Shown: positions 23,850 to 32,146, counted from the first letter of the stretch. The stretch is DNA of 64,000 nucleotides from Bin87 sp965243255 (GCA_965243255.1 CBDEUH010000004.1:682001-746000), one strand, 5' to 3'. Made by a program: numbers and translations. Notes: generated from the sequence alone by a model not told the origin.

Positions 23850-25313
23850 TCAGGAAGCGGTCCGTTCCAGGGCCTGCTTGGACAAATCCAGCTGTACCGG
23901 CACCGGATAGTTCCCGGTAAAACAGGCGTCGCAGAATCCCCCCTGCTGCCGACCGCGTGACACGTCCATCAGGCCGCGAACGCTCAGGTAGCCCAGAGTG
24001 TCCGCCCCGGTAATTTGGCAAATCTCCGGCACGGTTTTTCGCGCGGCGATTAGCTCGTCGCGGGTTGCCATGTCAACGCCGAGGTAGCAGGGATGCTTGA
24101 TCGGCGGCGCGCAGACCCGCAGGTGTATCTCGGTAGCGCCGGCCCGGCGCAGCAACTCAACCACGTGTGGCGTTGTGGTGCCGCGCACGATGCTGTCGTC
24201 CACCACCACCAGCCGCTTGCCTCGCAGCACCGACGGCATGGGGTTGAACTTCTGGCGGACGCCCCGATCCCGGCGCTGCTGCTCCGGTTCGATGAAGGTA
24301 CGCCCAACGTAGCGGTTTCGCACCAGGCCGTTGGCGAAGGGAATGCCCGATTCCCTGGCAAAACCAACCGCCGCCGAGGTGGAGGAGTCCGGGATGCCAA
24401 TCACCAGGTCGGCGTCAACGGGGTGTTCCTGGGCCAGACGCGCCCCCATCTCCTCGCGGACGCTGTGCATCAACCGGCCGTCCATGGTGCTGTCCGGTCG
24501 GGCAAAGTAAATCCACTCGAAAACGCAGAGGGCGCGGCTGGATCGTGCCGCCCGTTCGTACACCTTGGAGCTAACTCCGTTTTCGTCGATCACCACCACC
24601 TCGCCCGGCGCCAACTCGCGCACGAACTCTGCCCGTAGGTGGTCCAGGGCGCAGGTCTCAGAGGCAAATGCCCAGCCGGCGCCGTCCTCCTCCGACAGCC
24701 GGCCCAGGCACAGCGGACGTATGCCCAGCGGGTCGCGGGTAGCAATGATGGCGTCGGGAGTCAGCAGCGCCAGGGAGAAGGCGCCCTGCATCATTCGCAT
24801 GCCGTAGAAGATCCGCTCGTGCCAGTCTGCTCCGGGGGCATTGGCCAGCAGGTGAGCCACCACTTCCGAGTCCGTGCTGGTAGCAAAATGGGAATCCCAT
24901 TCGGCTTGCAGATTCTCGCGCAGCTTCACCGAGTTGATGATATTGCCGTTATGCGCCACGGCCAGCGGGCCGTTCACTCCGGTCACCAGCAGCGGCTGGG
25001 CGTTGCATGGATCGCTGGCCCCGGTGGTTGAGTACCGGGTGTGTCCGATGGACATGGAGCCGGTAACCCGTTCAATGTCGCCATCCCGGAACGCGTCTGA
25101 GACCAGCCCCATGCCAGTATGGACGCGGATTTGACCTTTATCGGAGGCGGCGACGCCGGCCGACTCCTGCCCCCGGTGCTGCAGGGCGAAAAGAGCAACG
25201 GCGGTTAGCGTTGCGCTGTGAGTATTGGGTGAATATATGCCGGCTACCCCGCACGCTTCGCGCGGGCCATCAAGAGGCAATGCCTCTGAACTGATGGACA
25301 AGCCCAGGCTCAT
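23850..25313 (-). CDS. purF: Amidophosphoribosyltransferase
   Basis: PurF makes phosphoribosylamine from PRPP and glutamine, the committing step of purine synthesis. A short propeptide precedes the Ntn-type nucleophile Cys in REACGVAGIY (about residue 22), as in Fe-S-containing B. subtilis-type PurF. The glutaminase domain follows with FALQHRGQESAG; the phosphoribosyltransferase domain has VVVDDSIVRGTTT. Cys in the C-terminal CDACFTGNYPV region are consistent with a cluster-binding type. The length is 487 residues. The ATG coincides with the predicted transcription start, so the mRNA looks leaderless. Confidence 0.96.
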   Translation of the reverse strand: MSLGLSISSEALPLDGPREACGVAGIYSPNTHSATLTAVALFALQHRGQESAGVAASDKGQIRVHTGMGLVSDAFRDGDIERVTGSMSIGHTRYSTTGASDPCNAQPLLVTGVNGPLAVAHNGNIINSVKLRENLQAEWDSHFATSTDSEVVAHLLANAPGADWHERIFYGMRMMQGAFSLALLTPDAIIATRDPLGIRPLCLGRLSEEDGAGWAFASETCALDHLRAEFVRELAPGEVVVIDENGVSSKVYERAARSSRALCVFEWIYFARPDSTMDGRLMHSVREEMGARLAQEHPVDADLVIGIPDSSTSAAVGFARESGIPFANGLVRNRYVGRTFIEPEQQRRDRGVRQKFNPMPSVLRGKRLVVVDDSIVRGTTTPHVVELLRRAGATEIHLRVCAPPIKHPCYLGVDMATRDELIAARKTVPEICQITGADTLGYLSVRGLMDVSRGRQQGGFCDACFTGNYPVPVQLDLSKQALERTAS

Positions 25314-25319
25314 GATTGC

Positions 25320-25348
25320 ATTCTATTGTGCCAGGCCAAACAGGTCAA
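25320..25348 (-). promoter_or_regulatory. purF-purM-purH promoter (leaderless)
   Basis: On the minus strand TTGACC (25348-25343), a 17-base spacer, then TAGAAT (25325-25320). Initiation 7 bases downstream falls on 25313, the A of the purF ATG. Two direct GGCCAAAC repeats about 25 bases apart flank the -35 and could be an operator; no known PurR box is recognised. Confidence 0.65.
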
Positions 25349-25375
25349 CGCCATTGTTGGCCAAACCTGTCCGGG

Positions 25376-26146
25376 TCAGTCCCGTTCCGGAATGATTTGA
25401 ACCTTGCGTCCATCGCCGTAGCCGACGCTTTCCGTGCGGATGCCGTCCCTGCCGTCGAGGTACAGGTGAATCACGCGCCGGTCGGAAGGGGGCATCGGTT
25501 CCAGGGTAATGCCACGACCAGTTTGCTGCACGCGGCTGGCCACTCGGTCGGCCATCTCCCTTAGCGAATCCTCTCGGCGCTGGCGGTACTGCTCTACGTC
25601 CAGGGCCACCCTGATGCCTTCCTGGTCAAACTGCTGGCGGACGATGCTCTGCACGATGAACTGGAGCGATTGTAGCGTGTTGCCGCGCCGGCCGATCAGC
25701 AGCCCGGAGTCCGGGCCATTGATGTCGATGACCGGGCCGCCGGCGAATTCGTCGTGCTCGGCCCGGAGGATGACGTCCACGTCGGCGCCCACGCTGTCCA
25801 GGATCCGCTCCACGGCCTCCAGGGCAGCGGCGGCCGGCGTATCCGCAGCGACGGCGACGTCCACGGATTCGTCGCGGCTTTCTTCAGCCTCGTCTTCCTC
25901 TACGACAGCAACCTCAGCAGGGGCAGCTTCGTTTTCCTCCCCGGTGGCAACATAAGGAGGGGCAGCGCCGCCGGCACCAAGACGCGTAACGCGGACCTCA
26001 GCCAGCTCGCCGCCGATGCCCAGGAAGCCCTGGCGACCCCTACTTAGTATTTCGACCTCGACCTCGCTGCGGTCGGCGCCGAGAGTTGCGAGCGCCTGCT
26101 CTTCGGCCTCTTCTACGGTTCTCCCGGTTTGTACTATCTGGTCCAT
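25376..26146 (-). CDS. khpB: Jag/KhpB RNA-binding protein (Jag-N, KH, R3H)
   Basis: An RNA-binding regulator of the Jag/KhpB/EloR type, linked to cell elongation in Firmicutes. The 256 residues hold a Jag-N domain (about 1-50: TVEEAEEQALATLGADRSEV and the GRQGFLGIGG turn), an acidic Ala/Glu-rich linker (about 65-115), a KH domain with GLLIGRRGNTLQSL, and a C-terminal R3H domain (ADRVASRVQQTG onward). The Jag-N domain is encoded in the same DNA as the basic tail of YidC, in another frame, over 107 bases. ATG 26146 fits the start of Jag-N. Confidence 0.9.
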   Translation of the reverse strand: MDQIVQTGRTVEEAEEQALATLGADRSEVEVEILSRGRQGFLGIGGELAEVRVTRLGAGGAAPPYVATGEENEAAPAEVAVVEEDEAEESRDESVDVAVAADTPAAAALEAVERILDSVGADVDVILRAEHDEFAGGPVIDINGPDSGLLIGRRGNTLQSLQFIVQSIVRQQFDQEGIRVALDVEQYRQRREDSLREMADRVASRVQQTGRGITLEPMPPSDRRVIHLYLDGRDGIRTESVGYGDGRKVQIIPERD

Positions 26147-26975
26147 CACTGCTGCTCTCCTGCTGGGTGGGAACAACTTCCTCGATAGTTACCGAGGATT
26201 CCTCCTCCTGGTCGCCGCGTCGCGGGAACAGGGGGAACAACGGCCCCCAACCGGTAATAAAGTACTGGATACCGATGCCGATGAGATTGGAGACTACCCA
26301 ATACAGCGGCAAACCGCTGGGCCATCCCAGCGAGAACGCCCCCAGGAAGATGGGCATCATCCACAGCATCATGGTTTGACTTGACTGCTGACGCGGGTCC
26401 GGTGAAGGCATCTGCGTCATCTTCTGCTGTACCCAGGTGGTTACGGCCACTAGCACCGGCATCACGATGGGCGACGGGTCCGGCCGGCTCAGGTCCATCC
26501 ACAAGAATCCGTTGTTCACCGGAATTGCGGCGTGAATCGGCACGAAAGTAAGCCACGAGTACAGCTTGTCCGAAAGGTTCACCAGGTCTTCCGGATTGTT
26601 GAACAGCGTCAGAATCAACACTCGGAACAAGCCGATGAGTATGGGCATCTGCACGATCAGAGGCCCCAGGCAGCCGATGGGGTTGACTCCGCTCTGCCGA
26701 TACAGCGCCATGGTTTCCTGGGAGATGCGCTGCCGGTCGCCGGCGTAGCGCTCCTGTATCTCCCGCACCCTGGGTTGCAGGCTCGTCATCGAGCGCATCT
26801 GCCGCAGTTGCCGCACCGTCAGCGGGATGGTTACCACTCTGACCAACACGGTAAAGGCGATGATGGCCAGGCCCATCTGCGAAAAGCACAGCACGTACAA
26901 CACCAACAGGGTGTTGAGCATGGGCCGGATGATGACTTCGTTCCAGAGCAGAACGAATATGGAGAAAAATTCCAC
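26040..26975 (-). CDS. yidC: YidC/Oxa1 membrane protein insertase
   Basis: YidC inserts and folds membrane proteins. At 311 residues it lacks the large periplasmic P1 domain of proteobacterial YidC, as in monoderm-type versions. The conserved first core helix region has FTVLVRVVTIPLTVRQLRQM, with the Arg of the hydrophilic groove; GCLGPLIVQMPILIGLF and the SLGWPSGLPLYWVVSNLIGI helix follow. After about residue 275 there is a strongly basic tail (RRRGRRAGARNSRRR) expected to contact the ribosome. It overlaps jag by 107 bases and follows the beta-propeller lipoprotein gene by about 40 bases. Confidence 0.95.
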   Translation of the reverse strand: MEFFSIFVLLWNEVIIRPMLNTLLVLYVLCFSQMGLAIIAFTVLVRVVTIPLTVRQLRQMRSMTSLQPRVREIQERYAGDRQRISQETMALYRQSGVNPIGCLGPLIVQMPILIGLFRVLILTLFNNPEDLVNLSDKLYSWLTFVPIHAAIPVNNGFLWMDLSRPDPSPIVMPVLVAVTTWVQQKMTQMPSPDPRQQSSQTMMLWMMPIFLGAFSLGWPSGLPLYWVVSNLIGIGIQYFITGWGPLFPLFPRRGDQEEESSVTIEEVVPTQQESSSDGPDSTNRENRRRGRRAGARNSRRRPQRGRGRNTK

Positions 26976-27016
26976 TGGCTTGAACCTGTATCGCTACCCG
27001 GTGAGCAGCGCGTTCC

Positions 27017-28228
27017 TCAGCATTGGGTGTTCTCTTGAGTGTTGTAACACCATTGGATGTTGATCCCCGACAGCACTTGAACCCGGCGCACCGTGCCGTC
27101 GTCAGAGCCGATGTACACCGAATCTGCCGGAACCGGCAGGCCGGCTGACACTCGATCCGGCAGGCGCGAGAGAGGCGCCTTCACCTCGGCGTCGCCTACC
27201 GTCAGGGAAGCGATTTCCTGGGCCGCCCCGTGGCTGGCTTCCGTGGCGCGCAGGACGGACAGCTTGCCCTCAACGGTGGCCACTACCAGCCCTCGCTCCA
27301 ACAGCGCCGGGCTGGATACGATGGGCGCGCCCAGGTCATATTCCCAGAGCAGCACCCCGTTTTCGTCCAGGGCGTAAACCTTCCCGTCCATCGCGGGGGC
27401 AAAGATGGTCCGGCCTGATGTGGCCGGGGTCGCCCACCACCAGTTGTTTGCCGAAAACTGCCAGCGCAATTGGCCGTCGTTTAATCCCAGTCCATACAAC
27501 TGGCGGTCAAAAGAGCCGATAATCAACAGATTCTTGTGAATCAGAGGACTGGCAACCACCGCCGCGCCCGTTTCAAACTGCCACTTCACCGTTCCCGTTT
27601 CCAGGCTGACCGCATACACGTTGCCGTCCTGCGATCCGAAGTAGGCGACGCCGTTGCGCAGCACCGGCGTTGACCATACTTCCCCTCCGGTCATAAAGGG
27701 CGACCACGTCAGGTTTTCTCCCGTCAACGCGTTGTAGGCGTACAGGCCGCCGTCTTCAGAGCCGACGGCGACGATGCCACCGGCTTCATCCAACGCAGGA
27801 CTGCTCACCAACGGCAGTATGTCTTCTGACTCAACCTGTGGCTGCCGCCAGACCGCTTCCGCCGGCGCGCCGCCGTCCGGAGTATTCAGCGCGTACAAGA
27901 AACCGTCTATGCCCGACACGTACAGATAGCGACCCAGCGAGGGTGCGCTGTAGGCTCCCAGAAATCCTTTCTCACCGCCCACCGTGGAAATCCAGCGGGT
28001 GCTCACTCCCTCCGGCCCAAGGTCGTTCAGCGCGTACACTTGCCCGTTCAGGGTCGTCGCGTACACCACTCCGTCGGCCGCGGCTACGGAGCCCCAGCCC
28101 TTGGTGGATGCCCCCAGGTTGGGAGTGCAACCGGCCAAACCCAGCAGCAGCGCTGCCACAATCAGCAGCAATGCGACCGGCGTCCGGTTCTGCGGTAGGT
28201 TGCGGAAGGGCGGGAAATGGTGAGGCAT
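27017..28228 (-). CDS. PQQ-type beta-propeller lipoprotein (BamB-like repeats)
   Basis: A 403-residue lipoprotein: hydrophobic signal ending in LLGLAGC (Cys about 34), then a chain of PQQ-like blades. Examples are VYATTLNGQVYALN, YLYVSGIDGFLYALN, VAVGSEDGGLYAYN, YFGSQDGNVYAVSLETG and IFAPAMDGKVYALDE, about seven in all. The fold matches BamB and other WD-like scaffolds. It is inserted between yidD and yidC in an otherwise conserved cluster, which suggests a helper role in membrane-protein insertion or assembly; that is inference. ATG 28228 is chosen; a TTG at 28249 is possible. Confidence 0.87.
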   Translation of the reverse strand: MPHHFPPFRNLPQNRTPVALLLIVAALLLGLAGCTPNLGASTKGWGSVAAADGVVYATTLNGQVYALNDLGPEGVSTRWISTVGGEKGFLGAYSAPSLGRYLYVSGIDGFLYALNTPDGGAPAEAVWRQPQVESEDILPLVSSPALDEAGGIVAVGSEDGGLYAYNALTGENLTWSPFMTGGEVWSTPVLRNGVAYFGSQDGNVYAVSLETGTVKWQFETGAAVVASPLIHKNLLIIGSFDRQLYGLGLNDGQLRWQFSANNWWWATPATSGRTIFAPAMDGKVYALDENGVLLWEYDLGAPIVSSPALLERGLVVATVEGKLSVLRATEASHGAAQEIASLTVGDAEVKAPLSRLPDRVSAGLPVPADSVYIGSDDGTVRRVQVLSGINIQWCYNTQENTQC

Positions 28229-28256
28229 GTTTATCAAAAGCCGCTTCAAACGGACG

Positions 28257-28466
28257 TTACACCACCGGATCGTATCCCCGGCCGCCCAGGGGACGGCAGC
28301 GCAGGATTCGCCGCAAGCCCAACCAGACGCCCCGGGCCGCGCCGTAGCGTTCCACCGCGTCCGCCGTATATTGCGAACAGCTGGGGTGAAAACGGCAAAC
28401 GGTCGGCAGATATGGCGATAACGCCTGTTGGTATAGGCGGATCAACAGCAGCGCGGCGGCTTTCAT
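28257..28466 (-). CDS. yidD: Membrane protein insertion efficiency factor YidD
   Basis: A 69-residue YidD that helps YidC-dependent insertion. The family signature is complete: RLYQQALSPYLP, CRFHPSCSQYTADAV, GVWLGLRRILRCRP and GGRGYDPV. The amphipathic N-terminal helix and three Cys are present. Its ATG overlaps the rnpA stop by 4 bases, a sign of translational coupling. Confidence 0.95.
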   Translation of the reverse strand: MKAAALLLIRLYQQALSPYLPTVCRFHPSCSQYTADAVERYGAARGVWLGLRRILRCRPLGGRGYDPVV

Positions 28467-28813
28467 TGCGTGGACTCCGGCACTGCTGCCGTCAGCTTGG
28501 TTCGGCGCATCAGATTGCTCACCGCCTGCCGCAGCTCGTCGTAGTCAGCCTCGCCGGCTCCGCGCCGCGCCATGATTATGGTATCCCAGCCGGGACGGAA
28601 ACCGCTGCTGCGGACGCTTTCCCGCAGCCGGCGCTTGACCCGGTTTCTGACCACTGCATTGCCGACTCGCTTGCCGGCGATGAAGCAGAATCGGCTGTGG
28701 TCCAGTCCGTTGGGCGACAGTCGGAAAACCAGCAGGCGGTTAGCGACGCTGCGCCCTTCACGGTGAATCTCCGAAATTCGGGCGTCGCCGGTAAGCCTGT
28801 GCTGTTTTTGCAT
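28463..28813 (-). CDS. rnpA: Ribonuclease P protein component
   Basis: RnpA assists the catalytic RNA of RNase P in processing tRNA 5' ends. The 116 residues contain the RNR motif region VGNAVVRNRVKRRLRES, preceded by FRLSPNG and FIAGKRVG, and later DTIIMARRGAGEADYDEL. It lies about 40 bases downstream of rpmH and overlaps yidD by 4 bases, the common bacterial arrangement. The RNase P RNA gene is not in this window. Confidence 0.95.
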   Translation of the reverse strand: MQKQHRLTGDARISEIHREGRSVANRLLVFRLSPNGLDHSRFCFIAGKRVGNAVVRNRVKRRLRESVRSSGFRPGWDTIIMARRGAGEADYDELRQAVSNLMRRTKLTAAVPESTQ

Positions 28814-28852
28814 CGAAGTTTGTGGAAGACTGCGACGTTGCGGAAGGGCTGG

Positions 28853-28990
28853 CTAAACCGACAGCCGGTGCCGGCCCTTGAACCGGCGACGGCGCAGGAC
28901 GGCCCGTCCGTCTGAAGTTCGGGAACGGGAGCGGAAGCCGTGCACTCGGGCCCGGCGTCGCTTTTTGGGCTGATAAGTTCGTTTGGGCAT
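28853..28990 (-). CDS. rpmH: 50S ribosomal protein L34
   Basis: A 45-residue ORF read directly from the minus strand between rnpA and the divergent small membrane protein gene. It starts MPKRTYQPKKRRRARVHGF, continues with a SRSRTSDGRAVLRRRR segment, and ends KGRHRLSV. This is a complete, canonical L34. The gene heads the rpmH-rnpA-yidD-yidC-jag cluster, which in many bacteria lies next to dnaA and the origin. Neither dnaA nor a group of DnaA boxes is visible here. Confidence 0.97.
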   Translation of the reverse strand: MPKRTYQPKKRRRARVHGFRSRSRTSDGRAVLRRRRFKGRHRLSV

Positions 28991-29081
28991 TGTCTATCTC
29001 CGGCGGCATTCAATACTAACGTCATCGCCCCACTGCGTCAAGAATTCCAACGGCGTCATTCCCCCATCCGCTCTGTCGGGT

Positions 29082-29087
29082 TATAAT
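29082..29087 (+). promoter_or_regulatory. -10 box upstream of the small membrane protein gene
   Basis: A perfect TATAAT, 34 bases before ATG 29121, in the divergent region with rpmH. No good -35 is seen. Confidence 0.45.
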
Positions 29088-29120
29088 TGGCCCACACCGC
29101 AATGCTCTGGATGTGCCGTG

Positions 29121-29513
29121 ATGAAAGAACGCTATGAACAGGAAATCGAGCAACTGCTCAGCGAACTGGATTCCGAGCCGGCGGACGGCTCGCGTCAGCC
29201 CGCTCCCGATAACTCCCCGCCTCCGCTGGACGACCAGCCTTCGCCCTTCGCGCCCAGGCCCAGGCAAAGCGCCCGCCTGATTTCTCCGGGCAAGCTGGCC
29301 CTGGCCGGCGTCGCCATGGCGATTGGCGGCTTGCTCCTGCCGGTGCTCAAGTGGCTGTCCATCGCCGGGCTGGCGGTTATGGGTGTGGCGATAGTTTGGA
29401 TGTTTGCCCGCCGCTGGAGCGGCGCCCCGGCTTCAACCTACTGGCGCGGCCGACCGATTGACGACCCGCCGCAGGGAGCCTGGCAGCGCTTCCGCCGTTG
29501 GCTTTCCCAGTAG
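29121..29513 (+). CDS. Small membrane protein of unknown function
   Basis: A 130-residue protein. An acidic N-terminal helix (KERYEQEIEQLLSELD) is followed by a Pro/Ser-rich linker to about residue 50, two adjacent hydrophobic helices at about 58-75 and 78-96, and a short basic C-terminus with three Trp. The N-terminal helix could form a coiled coil. ATG 29121 is preceded by GTG and lacks a clear ribosome-binding site. It is divergent from rpmH and convergent with the gamma-glutamyltransferase gene, so there is no operon context. Many bacteria have similar short proteins; no function can be given. Confidence 0.7.
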   Translation: MKERYEQEIEQLLSELDSEPADGSRQPAPDNSPPPLDDQPSPFAPRPRQSARLISPGKLALAGVAMAIGGLLLPVLKWLSIAGLAVMGVAIVWMFARRWSGAPASTYWRGRPIDDPPQGAWQRFRRWLSQ

Positions 29514-29522
29514 GGCCGGCCG

Positions 29523-31124
29523 TTACCAGCCTACCGCTGCGCCGTCCTTGCGCGGCTCGCTGCCGCCGCTCAGCACGCCGTTGTCCGGGTTGCGGCTGAT
29601 GGCCTGGCCGCCGCCCATGCCGCCGGCGCCTCCGCGGCCCGGCCCATGCATCACGTTGACCCGATGGCCCCGGCGGTGCAATTCCATCACCACGTCGTTG
29701 TCCACGTCGCCCTCCAGCCAGACCGAATCGCCCACCACCTGGAAACGCAGCGCGTCCAGCGCTCCCTGAGAGTCCATCCCGAAGTCCACCATGTTGGTGA
29801 TCACCTGGAGGTGGCCCTGGGGCTGCATAAAGCCGCCCATCACGCCGTAGCTCAGCCACAGCTCGTCGTCCCGCGTTGCCAGCGCCGGGATGATGGTGTG
29901 GAATGGACGCTTGCCGCCGGTCAACGCGTTGGGATGCTCCGGGTTCAGGCTGAATAGCGATGCGCGGTTGTGCAGCACGATGCCCGTGCCCGGCGCCACC
30001 AGGCCGGAGCCAAAGTTGGCGAACACGCTGTTGATCAGCGAACAGGCATTGCCGTCGCCGTCGATCACGCTGATGTACACGGTGTCGCTGCCCGGCACCA
30101 TTTTGCCGTAGGGCGCGGTGTCCATGGCTCGCATGGGATCAATCAGCTTGCGCCGGCCGTCGGCGAACTTCTTCGACGTCCACATCTCGATAGGCACATC
30201 GACGCATCGCGGGTCGGCCAGGTATTCAAAGCCGTCCGCAAACCCCAGCCGGGTCGCCTCAATCAGATGGTGGTAGCGATCGGCGCTCTGCGGCCCCATG
30301 CCGCCAATGTCGAATCCTTCGGCGATGTTCAACGCCTCCAGCGCGATGATTCCCTGTCCGTTGGGCGGACACTCCCAGCAGGTTACGCCCCGGTAGTCCG
30401 TCTTGATCGGTTCATCCCAGTCGGAATGGTGGATAGCCAGGTCTTCTTCTGTTAGCCAGCCGCCCTGTTCCTGCACGAAGTTGGCCATGGCCTGGGCGAT
30501 TGGCCCCTTGTAAAAGGCTTCGCTGCCGCCTTCGGCGACGGTGCGCAGCGTTTTCGCCAGCGTGGGCAGTCGCATCATCTCCCCCTCCCGGGGAGCGCGC
30601 CCGTTGGTGAGCAGTTCCTGGCCGGAAGGCAGCGCGGCCAGCTTATCCTCCTGCTGCTTCCACTGGAACCCGATGATGTCGCTCACCGGAAAGCCTTGCT
30701 CCGCATAGTCGATGGCCGGCTGCAGGGCGTCGGCCAGGCCGATACTGCCCTCGCTCTCAAGCAGAATCTCCCACCCGTGTACTGTGCCCGGCACCGATAT
30801 GGAAAGTGGGCCGAAGGCCGGCATCTGGCGGTGTCCTTTGGCCTGCAGGTCATCAATGCTCGCCGACAGGGGGGTTCGCCCGCTGCCGTTCAACGCCACT
30901 ACGTCCTTCTTCGATGCTTTCCAGATGAGCGCGAACACGTCGCCGCCCACGCCGGTGGACATCGGTTCCACCACGTTCAGGGTCGCCGCGGTGGCGACGG
31001 CGGCGTCAACAGCGTTGCCGCCGGCCATCAGGATACGCAGGCCGGCCATGGCGGCCAGCGGCTGGCTGGTGGCAACCATGCCATGGGTTGCGTGAACGGT
31101 AGAACGACGTGAATTGAAAAACAT
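29523..31124 (-). CDS. Gamma-glutamyltransferase family protein
   Basis: A 533-residue Ntn hydrolase of the gamma-glutamyltransferase/glutathione hydrolase family. The large-subunit part has ATSQPLAAMAGLRILMAGGNAVDAAVA and STGVGGD. The autocleavage site aligns with DTVYISVIDGDGN: the Thr takes the place of the nucleophile in the usual TTHxSVVD. The small-subunit part follows with GVMGGFMQPQGHLQV and a C-terminal GPGRGGAGGMGGGQAI. No signal peptide is visible, unlike periplasmic GGT, so a cytoplasmic gamma-glutamyl or related amidase role is possible. Start is ATG 31124; the open frame to 31211 contains the likely promoter. Confidence 0.9.
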   Translation of the reverse strand: MFFNSRRSTVHATHGMVATSQPLAAMAGLRILMAGGNAVDAAVATAATLNVVEPMSTGVGGDVFALIWKASKKDVVALNGSGRTPLSASIDDLQAKGHRQMPAFGPLSISVPGTVHGWEILLESEGSIGLADALQPAIDYAEQGFPVSDIIGFQWKQQEDKLAALPSGQELLTNGRAPREGEMMRLPTLAKTLRTVAEGGSEAFYKGPIAQAMANFVQEQGGWLTEEDLAIHHSDWDEPIKTDYRGVTCWECPPNGQGIIALEALNIAEGFDIGGMGPQSADRYHHLIEATRLGFADGFEYLADPRCVDVPIEMWTSKKFADGRRKLIDPMRAMDTAPYGKMVPGSDTVYISVIDGDGNACSLINSVFANFGSGLVAPGTGIVLHNRASLFSLNPEHPNALTGGKRPFHTIIPALATRDDELWLSYGVMGGFMQPQGHLQVITNMVDFGMDSQGALDALRFQVVGDSVWLEGDVDNDVVMELHRRGHRVNVMHGPGRGGAGGMGGGQAISRNPDNGVLSGGSEPRKDGAAVGW

Positions 31125-31166
31125 GGCAACTGCTCCGAAGCGCGCAGGGCATCTCTCACTGTTCCG

Positions 31167-31209
31167 TCTTTGTACACCCACACGCCACGATTGACAAGAA
31201 CGGACTGTC
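31167..31209 (-). promoter_or_regulatory. Promoter for the gamma-glutamyltransferase gene, with palindromic operator candidate
   Basis: On the minus strand TTGTCA (31195-31190), 17 bases, then TACAAA (31172-31167). The -35 lies within a palindrome at 31189-31209: TTGACA, a 9-base centre, TGTCAA. Such symmetry over a -35 box is typical of a repressor site. The regulator is not identified. Confidence 0.5.
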
Positions 31210-31249
31210 AATCATGGCCATCAGCGAAGACCGACTCAATGGACGAAGC

Positions 31250-32146
31250 TCACGCCGGCAACAGTCCGGATACAAACAATTCGTCCGGAAGCCGGCCGAC
31301 GGCGTCAACAATGTCGTCCGTGTTCCCCGGAGGTTCCGCCAACGTTTTTGCAACCTTGTCGTTCAGAAACCCGTGCATTTCAGTCAAAGGTCGGTTGTTC
31401 CTGATTTGAATGAAGCCGACTTGATTGTTTTCGGCGGTTTGCCGAGCGTTGGAACGGGGTCCAATTTGGTCAAATATAACCATTCCACCAGTTCCCACCC
31501 GGGTGATTTTGTCCTCAATGACTTCCTGATTGCCCCGTTCAATCAACCCCATCTCCACCCTGATACGCCCACGCCGGCTGGCGATTTCCACGTCGATTTC
31601 CCGAGGCACCTCTGCATCCCGCTGCATATTCAGCCAAAAATCCGTTCCTTCTTCCAAACCCAAAATGGTCAATCCAGCGCGCAGGAACGCCCTTTCCAGC
31701 GTTTTGCCGGCCGTTGACTTCCGCGAGCCACGTATGGTCAACGTAGCCGCCCCCGCCCAAAGCATCAGCATCCCGTCATCAAACGAACCGTCAGGTGAAC
31801 CGTCGCTGACCTCCCTAACGTGCCGAGCTACTTCCTCCAGGTAATCTAGCTGTCCATCCCGGCGGATGCCCAGATTCTGCGCGGTTTTATTGGTAAGACC
31901 TAGCAGCCACCACGCCAGATCGTTCTCAGCTGCGTCCAACTCGGCCTCTATCGCGGTCATCCATTCCGTATGGCCGGCATCCGCCGGCAACCGTTGCCGA
32001 ACCGCCGTCAACTGCTGGTAGGCATCCAGCAACTGGTTCCGCGTCTGGCCCTCGGTGTACAGTCGGTAGTTGTAGCCTTGAAACAGCGCCGCCACTATCT
32101 GCCGCACTCCATCAGCGGAGTTCAGGTCATACAGGTTCGGCGTCAT
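31250..32146 (-). CDS. Type II restriction endonuclease, CfrBI-like
   Basis: A 298-residue protein directly downstream of a DNA methyltransferase, with their genes overlapping by 20 bases. An N-terminal helical region has VRQIVAALFQGYNYR, YTEGQTRNQLL and WLLGLTNKTAQN; a C-terminal half has REIDVEIASRRG, RIRVEMGLIERGNQEVIEDKI and MVIFDQIGP. These segments agree with my memory of the CfrBI family (CfrBI cuts CCWWGG); acidic residues in the second half could form the metal site. The family call is moderate; restriction enzyme is well supported by context. ATG 32146 has GGAG upstream. Lower GC than the neighbours suggests acquisition. Confidence 0.72.
   Translation of the reverse strand: MTPNLYDLNSADGVRQIVAALFQGYNYRLYTEGQTRNQLLDAYQQLTAVRQRLPADAGHTEWMTAIEAELDAAENDLAWWLLGLTNKTAQNLGIRRDGQLDYLEEVARHVREVSDGSPDGSFDDGMLMLWAGAATLTIRGSRKSTAGKTLERAFLRAGLTILGLEEGTDFWLNMQRDAEVPREIDVEIASRRGRIRVEMGLIERGNQEVIEDKITRVGTGGMVIFDQIGPRSNARQTAENNQVGFIQIRNNRPLTEMHGFLNDKVAKTLAEPPGNTDDIVDAVGRLPDELFVSGLLPA

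Noticed and set aside
23830..24021. N-terminal extension of PurM.
   Set aside because: This part of the open frame is the purF 3' end in another frame and has no PurM similarity; the TTG start gives a normal length.
28853..29120. Replication origin near rpmH.
   Set aside because: rpmH-rnpA often neighbours dnaA and oriC, but no dnaA gene, no cluster of TTATCCACA-type boxes and no AT-rich region is seen here.
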